The translations under genes and the position numbers were made by a program. A stretch of 64,000 nucleotides of DNA from DATMBF01 sp035559595. GTDB taxonomy: Bacteria > Bacteroidota > Ignavibacteria > UBA10030. How positions within the stretch are numbered: the stretch's first letter is position 1; the number at the start of each line of letters is the position of its first letter. This document shows positions 26,659 through 35,130 of the stretch, in pieces. Where the stretch lies: positions 62,001 to 126,000 of the forward strand of contig DATMBF010000028.1 of assembly GCA_035559595.1 (NCBI GenBank). The letters run 5' to 3'. The notes under the pieces were generated by a model, which saw only the letters and a list, made by a program, of their open reading frames with translations, was not told where the DNA came from and made no database searches.

Positions 26659-27276
26659 TCAGAACAACCGCCGTTGCTCGGTGGGAAGGTTCGTCCGTTT
26701 CTGGGCCGAAGGAGCGTCCGGCCTGAAATATCCGTAGACAGCAAGGATGCAACCGGCCAGAATTCCAGAAAATCCGATGAGCATCCCGCCGAAGTATGCA
26801 GCCTGAGAAAGTGGAGCCGCGTATTCGATCCAGTTTCGCTGGACGTAGAGGAGATTGTACCAGTCGTGTCCATGCTTCGGACCAAGCAATTGGAGAACAC
26901 GAAAGTTTGCATCGAAAATATACGGTGCGACAGGAATCAGATGGGCACCAGCGAGTGTCAGATAGATGGAAGCGAGAAACGGCTGCTTCCGGCCAGTAAC
27001 AAGAGCAAGCAGAAGTGGAAACATCACTTGCCAAAAGGAACCACCAAAACTCGCCAGTGTGTCCCCAAAGAACATAAAGAGAAAGTGTCCACCTTCGTGC
27101 ATCGGAAGAATAATCCAACTGTAATACTGCCTGAAGAGAAAGGACCACTCCCCCGCAGGTGGGAAATCCCAGTTGACGCGGGCCGCTTCGAACCATAAAT
27201 AACCCGCTACCGCAAGCCCCCCCAACTTCAAAGCAAGGATGGCCCGTCGTTTGATATTCTCAGTTTGCATATCCAT
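26659..27276 (-). CDS. Multi-pass membrane protein with HEGGH motif, unknown function
   Basis: About 205 residues (ATG at 27276; a second ATG at 27270). Four or five hydrophobic segments are visible: around 13-29, 64-75, 82-95, 100-123 and 155-184. Between the first two lies MHEGGHF (His60, Glu61, His64), an HExxH zinc-protease pattern at the edge of a membrane helix, as in M50-type intramembrane proteases. A later HGHDW (135-139) could offer another ligand, but the M50 NPDG-type motif is not evident. I do not recognise the family and do not claim protease activity. No strong ribosome-binding site is present and neighbours give no clue. Confidence 0.7.
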   Translation of the reverse strand: MDMQTENIKRRAILALKLGGLAVAGYLWFEAARVNWDFPPAGEWSFLFRQYYSWIILPMHEGGHFLFMFFGDTLASFGGSFWQVMFPLLLALVTGRKQPFLASIYLTLAGAHLIPVAPYIFDANFRVLQLLGPKHGHDWYNLLYVQRNWIEYAAPLSQAAYFGGMLIGFSGILAGCILAVYGYFRPDAPSAQKRTNLPTEQRRLF

Positions 27277-27449
27277 AGCGGTGCCATTGTAGGGACAATT
27301 CCGACGGAATTCAATATATGTTGTTTGTTGTTTGTTATGATGGCTAATGGTCAATCGTTATTCATTTCCTTGCTTTTTGTTCCTCCTTTGCCACTGTGAA
27401 GAAGCTGGGCTTTGCTCACCGTTGTTGCAGGTGAGATCCGCAAGAGAAG

Positions 27450-27474
27450 CGTTCCCACTGAGACATTGGGAACG
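27450..27474. promoter_or_regulatory. Inverted repeat CGTTCCCA-N9-TGGGAACG upstream of mmsA
   Basis: Perfect 8-bp arms at 27450-27457 and 27467-27474, about 120 bases before the mmsA start and with no U-tract. It could be a regulator site or a dispersed repeat. Nothing in the sequence identifies a cognate protein. Confidence 0.3.
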
Positions 27475-27592
27475 AGAGTAATGAGAGCACACGCAGGTTC
27501 AATGGTGGCTCGGCCTACTAGCGTCGAGGTTGCATTTATCAGACCTGCTCCCTACTTTGTAGGGGAGAATTGACTCCGTGGAGGATTTCGAC

Positions 27593-29119
27593 ATGTCAAC
27601 AACAGCAACCGCACTCAACATAACCGCAAATCTGGCTCGCCCCAAAAACGGTAAATCGAGAAATGGGATGTATGTTGTCCCGAACTTCATCAATGGAGAG
27701 TTTGTGGAATCCCACGGCTCAAAGCTCCTTCCGAAATTCAATCCCTCCACGGGCGAAGAGATCGCACAGGTTCCCCTCTCCTTATCGAAGGATATTGACG
27801 GTGCAGTCCGCGCAGCACATGATGCGTTCCCCACATGGTCCGGAACACCAATCAAAGAACGCGCTCAGGTCTTTTATAGGTACAAAGCCCTTCTCGAAAA
27901 ACATTTTCAAGAGCTTGCTACACTCGTCCATGAAGAAAACGGTAAGACCATGAGCGAAGCTGCTGCTGAAATCGAGAAGGCCATTGAAGTGACGGAATTT
28001 GCTTGTTCGATGCCGCAGTTAGTCCCCGGCGAAATTCTCGAAGTCAGCAAAGGTGTCGAGTGCAGGATCGATCGCTATCCATTGGGCGTCGTTGCATCAA
28101 TCACTCCCTTCAATTTCCCCAATATGGTCCCAAACTGGACCATCCCCAATGCGCTGGTTCTTGGCAATACGATGATCCTCAAGCCCTCCGAGCAAGTACC
28201 GTTCAGCGCAACACGCATTGCCGAGCTCCTGAAAGAAGCAGGACTGCCTGATGGTGTTTTTAATGTGGTGAACGGTGCCCAGGAGGCGGTGGAGGCGATC
28301 TGCGACCATCCCAGAATTCAGGCCGTATCATTTGTTGGATCGACAAAAGTGGCAAAGATCGTGTACGCCCGTGCGACATCAATGCATAAGCGAGCCCTCT
28401 GCCTGGGAGGCGCGAAGAATCATCTCATTGTCCTTCCCGATGCTCACGAGCAGATGGCCGCGTCGAACATAGCAGCTTCGATGAGCGGTTGTGCAGGCCA
28501 GCGATGCATGGCGGCATCGGCAATGGTGGCGGTGGGACCTGTCGATCATATCATCAAGCTTCTCTGCGAAGAAGCACGCAAGATTATCCCCGGAAAGAAC
28601 CTCGGGGCGGTGATCTCCAAACAGGCCAAAGAGCGCATCGAGGGATACATCACCGAGGCGGAGAGGCAAGGGGCAAAGGTTCTTGTGGATGGGCGCAATG
28701 CGGTCGTCGAAGGCAAAGAAGGTGGCTATTATGTCGGCCCAACCGTTATTGATTATGTCCGGCCGGAAATGCGGATAGCGCAGGAGGAGGTATTCGGGCC
28801 CGTGCTGTCAATCATCCGCGCAAAGACAGTGGACGAGGCAATAGCCATCGAAAATGCAAATCCGTATGGGAATGCAGCGTCAGTCTTTACGCAGAGCGGC
28901 GGAATGGCACGCTATGTCATCGAGCGAGCGAGTGCCGGAATGATCGGGGTGAATATCGGCGTGCCCGTACCCCGTGAGCCGTTTTCGTTCGGCGGATGGA
29001 ATGAGTCGAAGTTTGGCGCATGCGACATCACGGGCAAGAGCTCGATCGAGTTCTTCACGAAACTCAAGAAAACGACGACCAAATGGAATCCCGAGTCACG
29101 GGTCAACTGGATGAGTTGA
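27593..29119 (+). CDS. mmsA: CoA-acylating (methyl)malonate-semialdehyde dehydrogenase
   Basis: 508 residues, the normal length. Family hallmarks are VASITPFNFPNMVPNWTIPN (substrate and NAD pocket), ILKPSEQVPFSA, VSFVGSTKVA, LGGAKNHLIVLPDA, and the catalytic Cys in GCAGQRCMAAS. The enzyme converts malonate semialdehyde to acetyl-CoA, and methylmalonate semialdehyde to propionyl-CoA, with release of CO2. It ends the beta-alanine and beta-aminoisobutyrate branch of reductive pyrimidine breakdown. The ATG at 27593 has GGAGG eight bases upstream; an in-frame GTG at 27578 overlaps that site and is unlikely. It converges on the permease gene of the pyrimidine locus. Confidence 0.94.
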   Translation: MSTTATALNITANLARPKNGKSRNGMYVVPNFINGEFVESHGSKLLPKFNPSTGEEIAQVPLSLSKDIDGAVRAAHDAFPTWSGTPIKERAQVFYRYKALLEKHFQELATLVHEENGKTMSEAAAEIEKAIEVTEFACSMPQLVPGEILEVSKGVECRIDRYPLGVVASITPFNFPNMVPNWTIPNALVLGNTMILKPSEQVPFSATRIAELLKEAGLPDGVFNVVNGAQEAVEAICDHPRIQAVSFVGSTKVAKIVYARATSMHKRALCLGGAKNHLIVLPDAHEQMAASNIAASMSGCAGQRCMAASAMVAVGPVDHIIKLLCEEARKIIPGKNLGAVISKQAKERIEGYITEAERQGAKVLVDGRNAVVEGKEGGYYVGPTVIDYVRPEMRIAQEEVFGPVLSIIRAKTVDEAIAIENANPYGNAASVFTQSGGMARYVIERASAGMIGVNIGVPVPREPFSFGGWNESKFGACDITGKSSIEFFTKLKKTTTKWNPESRVNWMS

Positions 29120-29223
29120 AAAAGGAGGCGTTACGAGGACGGCTTAAGGTGAACGTTTGACTGCCCGTTATTCCCAAAATGAGATTTCCAATCCACCGAA
29201 TTCGACCACCCATTACACCCACC

Positions 29224-30657
29224 TTATTTTTTAATGATTCGACCTCGCTTCATCAACCCCGTATAGACACCAAACGCTACTGCAAACCCCACGAACCACG
29301 CGTAGTCGTATAAGAACCGAAGCTCGCTAACGAGCAATCCAACAAGCGCTACAAGAACACCGGCAACAAGGGCAACCATTGCCTTTGGGTTAAATCCTTT
29401 CGTGTACTCATACTCTCCCCCCCTTTGGTAGAGGTCGACAACCTTGAGGTTTCTTTTACGAACAACAAAGTAGTCTGCTATCAGGACACCGGCAATCGGA
29501 CCAAGGAATCCGGAGTACCCAATCAGCCAACCAAAAATATATGCGCTGTAATCTTCGAGCAACTTCCACGGCATCATCGCAATGCCAAGGAACGCGGTGA
29601 TCAATCCCCCACCAACGAAACTGATCTTCTTTGGTGCGAGATTCGAGAACCCGTTGGCGGGAGCCACGACATTTGCCGCAATATTTGTCGTCAGTGTCGC
29701 AATGGTGAGCGCGAGCATAGAAAGAAAGATGATAAGGGGACTTTCGAACTTTGAAAGAAGTACCACCGGGTCCCAAATTGCCTCTCCGAAAATGACGACG
29801 GTGGCCGATGTAACGGCAACACCGATGAAGGAGTACAACGCCATCGTGAACGGCAGACCGAACAATTGTCCAAGAATCTGCTCTCGTTGTCCCCGCGCAT
29901 AGCGAGTGAAGTCGGGGATGTTGAGCGACAGCGTCGCCCAAAAACCAACCATACCGGTAAGGGACGGAATGAAAAACTTCCAGAACTCACCGGCAGTTTG
30001 AAATTTGCTCGGCTGCGAGAGAATAGGTCCAAAGCCGCCCCCTTCAACAAGCGCCCAAATAAGAAGTCCAATCCCTACCAAAAGAAGGAACGGAGCCGCA
30101 AGTGCTTCGAGGTGTTTTATTGACTCGGTTCCCTTGAGGATAAAGTATACATTCATCACCCAAAAAGCCCCGAAGCTCACCCACGGTCCCGCTGCGAACT
30201 CCTGCCAGCCCGGTACGAGAATCACAACCATGGCGTTGATCGCTGCTCCCCCGATCCATGTTTGAATGCCAAACCATCCGCACGCGACAAGGGCGCGGAG
30301 AATCGAAGGCACGTTCGCGCCGAGTGTTCCAAAGGGCGCCCTCACAAGAACAGGAAACGGGATGCCATACTTTGTGCCGGCATGAGCATTGAGAATCATC
30401 GGAATGAGCACAATGAGATTCCCTAAGGTGATCGTAAGAATTGCCTGCCACCAGTTCATTCCGCCGGCAATAAGTCCCGCCGCAAGCATGTACGTCGGGA
30501 TGCAAACACACATGCCGACCCACAAAGCAGCGATGTGATAGGTCGTCCACGTGCGCTGGGAAACTTTGGTTGGTGCAATATCAGCATTGATAAGCGGACT
30601 GTGATCAACGGCGGAGAGATCGACTTCGACAAGTTCGGAAGTCAAAGAAGAAGCCAT
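29224..30657 (-). CDS. NCS1-family nucleobase/hydantoin:cation symporter
   Basis: 477 residues with about twelve membrane helices. NCS1 hallmarks are SQRTWTTYHIAALWVGMCV near the N-terminus (the entry to helix 1), GIPFPVLVRAPFGTLGANVP and GWFGIQTWIGG. The family imports uracil, cytosine, allantoin or hydantoins with Na+ or H+. It lies 51 bases after the dihydropyrimidinase gene, at the end of the minus-strand pyrimidine operon, so uracil, thymine or a dihydropyrimidine is the likely substrate. It starts at ATG 30657, with GGAGGA about eight bases upstream. Confidence 0.93.
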   Translation of the reverse strand: MASSLTSELVEVDLSAVDHSPLINADIAPTKVSQRTWTTYHIAALWVGMCVCIPTYMLAAGLIAGGMNWWQAILTITLGNLIVLIPMILNAHAGTKYGIPFPVLVRAPFGTLGANVPSILRALVACGWFGIQTWIGGAAINAMVVILVPGWQEFAAGPWVSFGAFWVMNVYFILKGTESIKHLEALAAPFLLLVGIGLLIWALVEGGGFGPILSQPSKFQTAGEFWKFFIPSLTGMVGFWATLSLNIPDFTRYARGQREQILGQLFGLPFTMALYSFIGVAVTSATVVIFGEAIWDPVVLLSKFESPLIIFLSMLALTIATLTTNIAANVVAPANGFSNLAPKKISFVGGGLITAFLGIAMMPWKLLEDYSAYIFGWLIGYSGFLGPIAGVLIADYFVVRKRNLKVVDLYQRGGEYEYTKGFNPKAMVALVAGVLVALVGLLVSELRFLYDYAWFVGFAVAFGVYTGLMKRGRIIKK

Positions 30658-30708
30658 GGGAAATCCTCCTTTGTCATGGACTGGTACTTCTTCGTGTGGC
30701 TGAACACG

Positions 30709-32115
30709 CTAAAGCAGGTTATACTGCGACCTTCGGATAAACTGTCCGTCCCCTCTCTTCCCCAGGAATGTATCTCCCTCAAAAACGACTCTGCCCCGCG
30801 ACATGACATAAGCCGGTGATCCGCTCACTGTCATTCCCTCGTATGGGTTGTAATCTACCCGCATGAAATGGGTTTTTGCGCTTATCGAATGTTTCCGCTT
30901 CGGATCCCAAATGACGATATCCGCGTCACTGCCGACGGCAATTGTTCCCTTCCGGGGGAAGAGTCCCATGAGTTTAGCCGGAGCAGTAGACACAAGCTGC
31001 ACAAATCTGTTCATACTCCACCCTCGTTTTACCACCCCACCTTCGTAAAGCAAATGCAACCGGTTTTCCACCCCCGGTACACCGTTTGGGATCTTACTGA
31101 AATCATCCTTCCCTAATTCTTTTTGTTTTGGCAGACCTTTGAAACCTTCCTTCATACAGAAGGGACAATGATCGGTCGAAACGACTTGAAGATCATCGAC
31201 TTTAAGCGCTTTCCAGAGATGTTCCTGATTTGCGCGCTCCCGAATCGGTGGTGAACAGATGTATTTTGCCCCATCAAAGCTTCCGTCAGCATAATCTTCA
31301 TAGGAAAGGAAGAGATACTGCGGGCACGTCTCGCCGTATGCCGGCAAACCGCGGTCCCGTGCTTCTCGAATCTGCTCCATTGCTTTGTGGGATGAAACAT
31401 GAACGACATAAACCGGTACCCCGGCCATCTCACTGAGCGCAATCACGCGGTGGGTTGCCTCTTGTTCAGCAGTTGCGGGACGAGAAAGGGCGTGGATGTT
31501 TGGAGTTTTCTTCCCTTCCGCAAGCATCTTCTTGACGATCATGTCGATAACATTGCCGTTCTCCGCGTGCATGCAAATGAGCCCCCCATTGTCGGCCGTA
31601 CGTTTCATAGCTTTGAAGATCGTGGCATCATCAACCATGAAGACACCCGGATATGCCGTAAAGAGCTTGAAGCTGGTAACTCCTTCATGCTTCACCAGTG
31701 CATCCATCTCCGGCAGCCAATCATCCGGCAGCTCCGTGAGAATCATGTGAAGACCGTAGTCAACCACCGCACGTCCTTCAGACTTCCGGAGCCACGTATC
31801 GAGGGCCTGTCGCATGGTGATGCCTTTGGACTGTACTGCGAAATCCACAATGCACGTTGTTCCACCATGCGCCGCTGCGATTGTACCCGTCTCGAAATCG
31901 TCAGAAGAAGAGGTGCCGCCGAACGGAAGATCCATGTGCGTGTGGACATCAATACCGCCAGGGATCACGTACTTCCCGCTTGCATCGATAACCTTATCGG
32001 CCTTCATTGGAAGATCTTTGCCGATTGTCGTAACTACCTCTTTCTCAATGTAAATGTCCGCCACATAATCCTGCTCAGCAGTGATAACACGACCGTTTTT
32101 GATTAAGACAGACAT
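30709..32115 (-). CDS. hydA: Dihydropyrimidinase (D-hydantoinase)
   Basis: 468 residues, the usual length. Metal ligands are seen in GGIDVHTHMDL, in the carboxylated-lysine motif SFKLFTAYPG, and downstream in MHAENGN and VVHVSSHKAM; STDHCPF carries the last Asp ligand. The enzyme opens dihydrouracil or dihydrothymine to N-carbamoyl-beta-amino acids, step two of the reductive pathway. It is flanked by PreA and the NCS1 permease on the same strand. Confidence 0.95.
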   Translation of the reverse strand: MSVLIKNGRVITAEQDYVADIYIEKEVVTTIGKDLPMKADKVIDASGKYVIPGGIDVHTHMDLPFGGTSSSDDFETGTIAAAHGGTTCIVDFAVQSKGITMRQALDTWLRKSEGRAVVDYGLHMILTELPDDWLPEMDALVKHEGVTSFKLFTAYPGVFMVDDATIFKAMKRTADNGGLICMHAENGNVIDMIVKKMLAEGKKTPNIHALSRPATAEQEATHRVIALSEMAGVPVYVVHVSSHKAMEQIREARDRGLPAYGETCPQYLFLSYEDYADGSFDGAKYICSPPIRERANQEHLWKALKVDDLQVVSTDHCPFCMKEGFKGLPKQKELGKDDFSKIPNGVPGVENRLHLLYEGGVVKRGWSMNRFVQLVSTAPAKLMGLFPRKGTIAVGSDADIVIWDPKRKHSISAKTHFMRVDYNPYEGMTVSGSPAYVMSRGRVVFEGDTFLGKRGDGQFIRRSQYNLL

Positions 32116-32181
32116 AGATTCTCCAGCAAGTTCAACATTGAAAGTTCAGTTTCGAGTTTCTTGAATTGTGAATCCGCTTGC

Positions 32182-33492
32182 CTAGTGAATCTCTATTCCA
32201 TGCTTATGCTGGAATTGCCGCAAGGCCTCCCAAGTGACAGGCTGAGGAAGTTGCTTCATAAGCTCGTTCCATGTCATCGATTCGCTGCCGTCGTCCTTTC
32301 GGACCATCGAAATGCATCTCTCAACCGGGCACACCAGGAAGCAGAGGCGGCAACCGACACAATCATTCTCACGAACTTTCGGCTGATTCTTTCCATTGTG
32401 CGGGAGAAGGTCGATGCACTGGTGTGCGCTGTCTTCACATGCGATGTAACAGAGATTACATTGTATGCATTTTGACTCGTCGATTCGCGCAGTAGTTTTG
32501 TAGAGTAGATTCAAATCACCGAAATCGGCAATCGCTTTTAGTGACTTTCCCCGAACCTCATCCAACGTTGTGAATCCTTTTTCTTCCATCCAATTCGTCA
32601 ATCCCTCTGTCATATCGTTAATGATACGAAAACCATAATGCATCACTGCTGTGCACACCTGAACACTGGTTGCCCCCAGAAGAATAAACTCCAGGGCATC
32701 CCGCCAGGTAGAAATCCCACCGATCGCAGAAATCGGAAGGCCGATCTCTTTATCAATGGCGATTTGGGAGACCATGTTGAGCGCAATCGGTTTCACAGCC
32801 GGGCCAGCGTATCCGCCGTGCCCGCCTTTCCCGTCGACTGAGGGCTTCAATTCAAATGTGTCCAGATCGATACCCATGATGCTGTTAATGGTATTAATGA
32901 GAGAAATACCGGACGCGCCCCCTTTTTTTGCAGCCCGTCCCGGAAATCGGATATCGGCAACGTTCGGAGTCAGCTTCACGAGCACGGGGATTGTTGACAC
33001 TTCAGTGACCCACTCAGTAATCATTGCGCAATATTCGGGCACCTGTCCCACCGCCGAGCCCATGCCTCGTTCGCTCATGCCATGGGGACAACCATAGTTC
33101 AGCTCGATACCGTCGCAACCGGTGTCGATTGTACGCTTGACGATGTCATGCCATGTTTCACGCTTGGATTCGACCATCAGTGATGCAATCACTGCCCGGT
33201 CAGGCCAGAGCCTCTTTGTCTCGGCGATCTCCTTCAGATTGACTTCGATGGGTCGATCACTGATGAGCTCGATGTTGTTCAGGCCGATGATTTTCTGTCC
33301 ATTATAGTCGATCGCACCATAGCGATTGAAGACATTCATCACCGGCTCGCCGATGGTCTTCCACACAGCGCCACCCCAACCCTGCTCAAACGCTTTGCAG
33401 ACCTGATAAGCGGAATTCGTCGGGGGAGCTGAAGCCAGCCAGAATGGATTCGGGGAGCGAATGCCGCCGCAATTGATACGTAGGTCAACCAT
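32182..33492 (-). CDS. preA: NAD-dependent dihydropyrimidine dehydrogenase subunit PreA
   Basis: 436 residues. A dihydroorotate-dehydrogenase-like FMN barrel (ASAPPTNSAYQVCKAFEQGW, VWKTIGEP, ELNYGCPHGMSERGMGSAVG with the catalytic Cys, LVKLTPNV, ISAIGGISTW) is followed by two 4Fe-4S clusters (CIQCNLCYIAC and CVGCRLCFLVCPVERCI). It reduces uracil or thymine at the FMN site with electrons passed from PreT. A decayed gene lies between it and preT upstream. Dihydropyrimidinase follows after 66 bases. Confidence 0.95.
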   Translation of the reverse strand: MVDLRINCGGIRSPNPFWLASAPPTNSAYQVCKAFEQGWGGAVWKTIGEPVMNVFNRYGAIDYNGQKIIGLNNIELISDRPIEVNLKEIAETKRLWPDRAVIASLMVESKRETWHDIVKRTIDTGCDGIELNYGCPHGMSERGMGSAVGQVPEYCAMITEWVTEVSTIPVLVKLTPNVADIRFPGRAAKKGGASGISLINTINSIMGIDLDTFELKPSVDGKGGHGGYAGPAVKPIALNMVSQIAIDKEIGLPISAIGGISTWRDALEFILLGATSVQVCTAVMHYGFRIINDMTEGLTNWMEEKGFTTLDEVRGKSLKAIADFGDLNLLYKTTARIDESKCIQCNLCYIACEDSAHQCIDLLPHNGKNQPKVRENDCVGCRLCFLVCPVERCISMVRKDDGSESMTWNELMKQLPQPVTWEALRQFQHKHGIEIH

Positions 33493-33540
33493 GGGTCACC
33501 TCATGAGAAGAAGTTTGGAATCAGGTGCACGATTCATGAT

Positions 33541-33729
33541 TCAGGTATTGCGATCAGAGTCAGATCCCTCCACGATATTGGCGGGCGAGGATTCTGCGCT
33601 CTTTCTGATTTGGCTTCCCTCTTCATACAAATCAAACTTGGGGGGCAACAATCATCTAGTGTAACGGAGTTGCCAGTTTATGTGCGAGCTTGTAGACTTC
33701 AAGATTCTTGTGCGCATTTTCCGTAACAA
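33541..33729 (-). pseudogene. Decayed four-helix-bundle (S23 / 23S rRNA intervening-sequence) protein gene
   Basis: Read on the minus strand, two pieces in different frames match this family in order. The first is ENAHKNLEVYKLAHKLA (about 33667-33723), which soon hits a stop. The second is PKFDLYEEGSQIRKSAESS then PANIVEG (about 33560-33640), ending at a TGA at 33541-33543. Intact members are about 120 residues; here roughly half remains, with a frameshift and no start codon. It sits in the preT-preA gap and is not translated as a unit. Confidence 0.7.
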
Positions 33730-33783
33730 TTCCCCCCTTCATTATTGGGGTATATCAATCTTGTTTCCCGAATCCTGAAACTG

Positions 33784-35130
33784 TCAGCTCCGCCTCAGCC
33801 ACTGATCAATCCCCCTTGCGGCCTTCTTTCCTTCCGCAGCAGCGTTCACGACCTCCTGCCCCCCACTAATGCAGTCACCGGCGGCAAAGAACAGAGGATT
33901 GCTTGTCTGCATTGTCTCCGGGTTCACTCTAATGGTACCATCCACTAACTTAAGGTCAGGAATCTGCTCTATAAATGATTCGTCGAGATTTTGGCCAACT
34001 GATGTTATCACCATGTCAACAGGAAGTGTGAATTCTGTTCCGGCAATAGGTTCGGGCCGTCGACGTCCGTCTGGACCGGGCTTCCCAAGCCGCATCTTGA
34101 TGCATTCCAGCCCCTCAACATGCGTAGTTCCGAGCACGCGTTTTGGTGCGGTCAAAAAAAGAAATCGAATTCCGTCATTCCTGGCTAACAGAAACTCAAA
34201 CTTGTATGCAGGCATCTCTTTTTCGCTTCGCCGGTAGATCATTGTCACCTCTTCTGCCCCGAGGCGCTTTGCCTCCGTCGCAGCATCAATTGCAGTGTTC
34301 CCCGCACCAATCACAACGACCCGTCTCCCCACATCGACCTTCGACCATTGCCTCGTGGTAACATCACCGATAAAGTCCAGTGCGTCAATAACCCCTTCCA
34401 AATCCTCACCTGGTATGTGTAGTCTGCTCGGCGAACCAAGTCCGACTCCAATAAAGATTGCATCATGCGATTTCGTTAGCTGCGGAATTGAAATATCTTT
34501 GCCGACCTTGATTCCCGTTCGAATTGTTACACCGAGCTGTTCAATCATTTTGACTTCGTTTAAGCTATCCTGTTGCTTCATCTTGTAAGGTGCGATTCCC
34601 CAGGTATCCAAGCCGCCCGGTTTCTCTCTAGCCTCGTAAATGGTCACATCATATCCAAGGAGAGCCAACTCTGCCGCGCAGGAGAGTCCCGCCGGGCCCG
34701 CTCCAATAACTCCGACAGATTTTCCATTCTTTGGTGCGGAGGGAAAGAACGTTGGCATCCCATGTTCGAAATACCAATCCATGGCGTAGCGCTGAAGCCG
34801 GCCAATCTGAATTGGCGGCTCGTGACGCTCGTTGTACACACAGGCCCCTTCACAAAGGACATCAACCGGACAGGCTTTTGCACACGTGAGTGCCACCCAG
34901 TTGGACTCCAGGATCGTCTTCGCAGCACCTTTGACATTTCCGGTGGCGATCTTCTTGATGAAGGTGGAGATATCAATGTGGGTGGGACAGGCTTTCATGC
35001 AGGGGGAGTCATAGCAATACAAACAGCGATTTGCTTCGGCAACTGCGGAATTCGGAGTAAAGGGGGGATGGAGCTCAGCAAAGTTCTCCTCATACTGTTC
35101 AGGCGTCAGTTTCGGCGCAATGTTCTTCAC
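33784..35130 (-). CDS. preT: NAD(P)-dependent dihydropyrimidine dehydrogenase subunit PreT
   Basis: 448 residues, related to the small subunit of glutamate synthase. N-terminal cysteines CLYCYDSPCMKACP and CAKACPVDVLCEGACV bind 4Fe-4S clusters. VGVIGAGPAGLSCAAELALLG binds FAD, and VVVIGAGNTAIDAATEAKRLG binds NAD(P)H. FFAAGDCISGGQEVVNAAAEG closes the FAD site. It passes electrons from the nicotinamide cofactor to PreA. Its start overlaps the aminotransferase stop by 4 bases, so the two are translationally coupled. Confidence 0.95.
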   Translation of the reverse strand: MKNIAPKLTPEQYEENFAELHPPFTPNSAVAEANRCLYCYDSPCMKACPTHIDISTFIKKIATGNVKGAAKTILESNWVALTCAKACPVDVLCEGACVYNERHEPPIQIGRLQRYAMDWYFEHGMPTFFPSAPKNGKSVGVIGAGPAGLSCAAELALLGYDVTIYEAREKPGGLDTWGIAPYKMKQQDSLNEVKMIEQLGVTIRTGIKVGKDISIPQLTKSHDAIFIGVGLGSPSRLHIPGEDLEGVIDALDFIGDVTTRQWSKVDVGRRVVVIGAGNTAIDAATEAKRLGAEEVTMIYRRSEKEMPAYKFEFLLARNDGIRFLFLTAPKRVLGTTHVEGLECIKMRLGKPGPDGRRRPEPIAGTEFTLPVDMVITSVGQNLDESFIEQIPDLKLVDGTIRVNPETMQTSNPLFFAAGDCISGGQEVVNAAAEGKKAARGIDQWLRRS

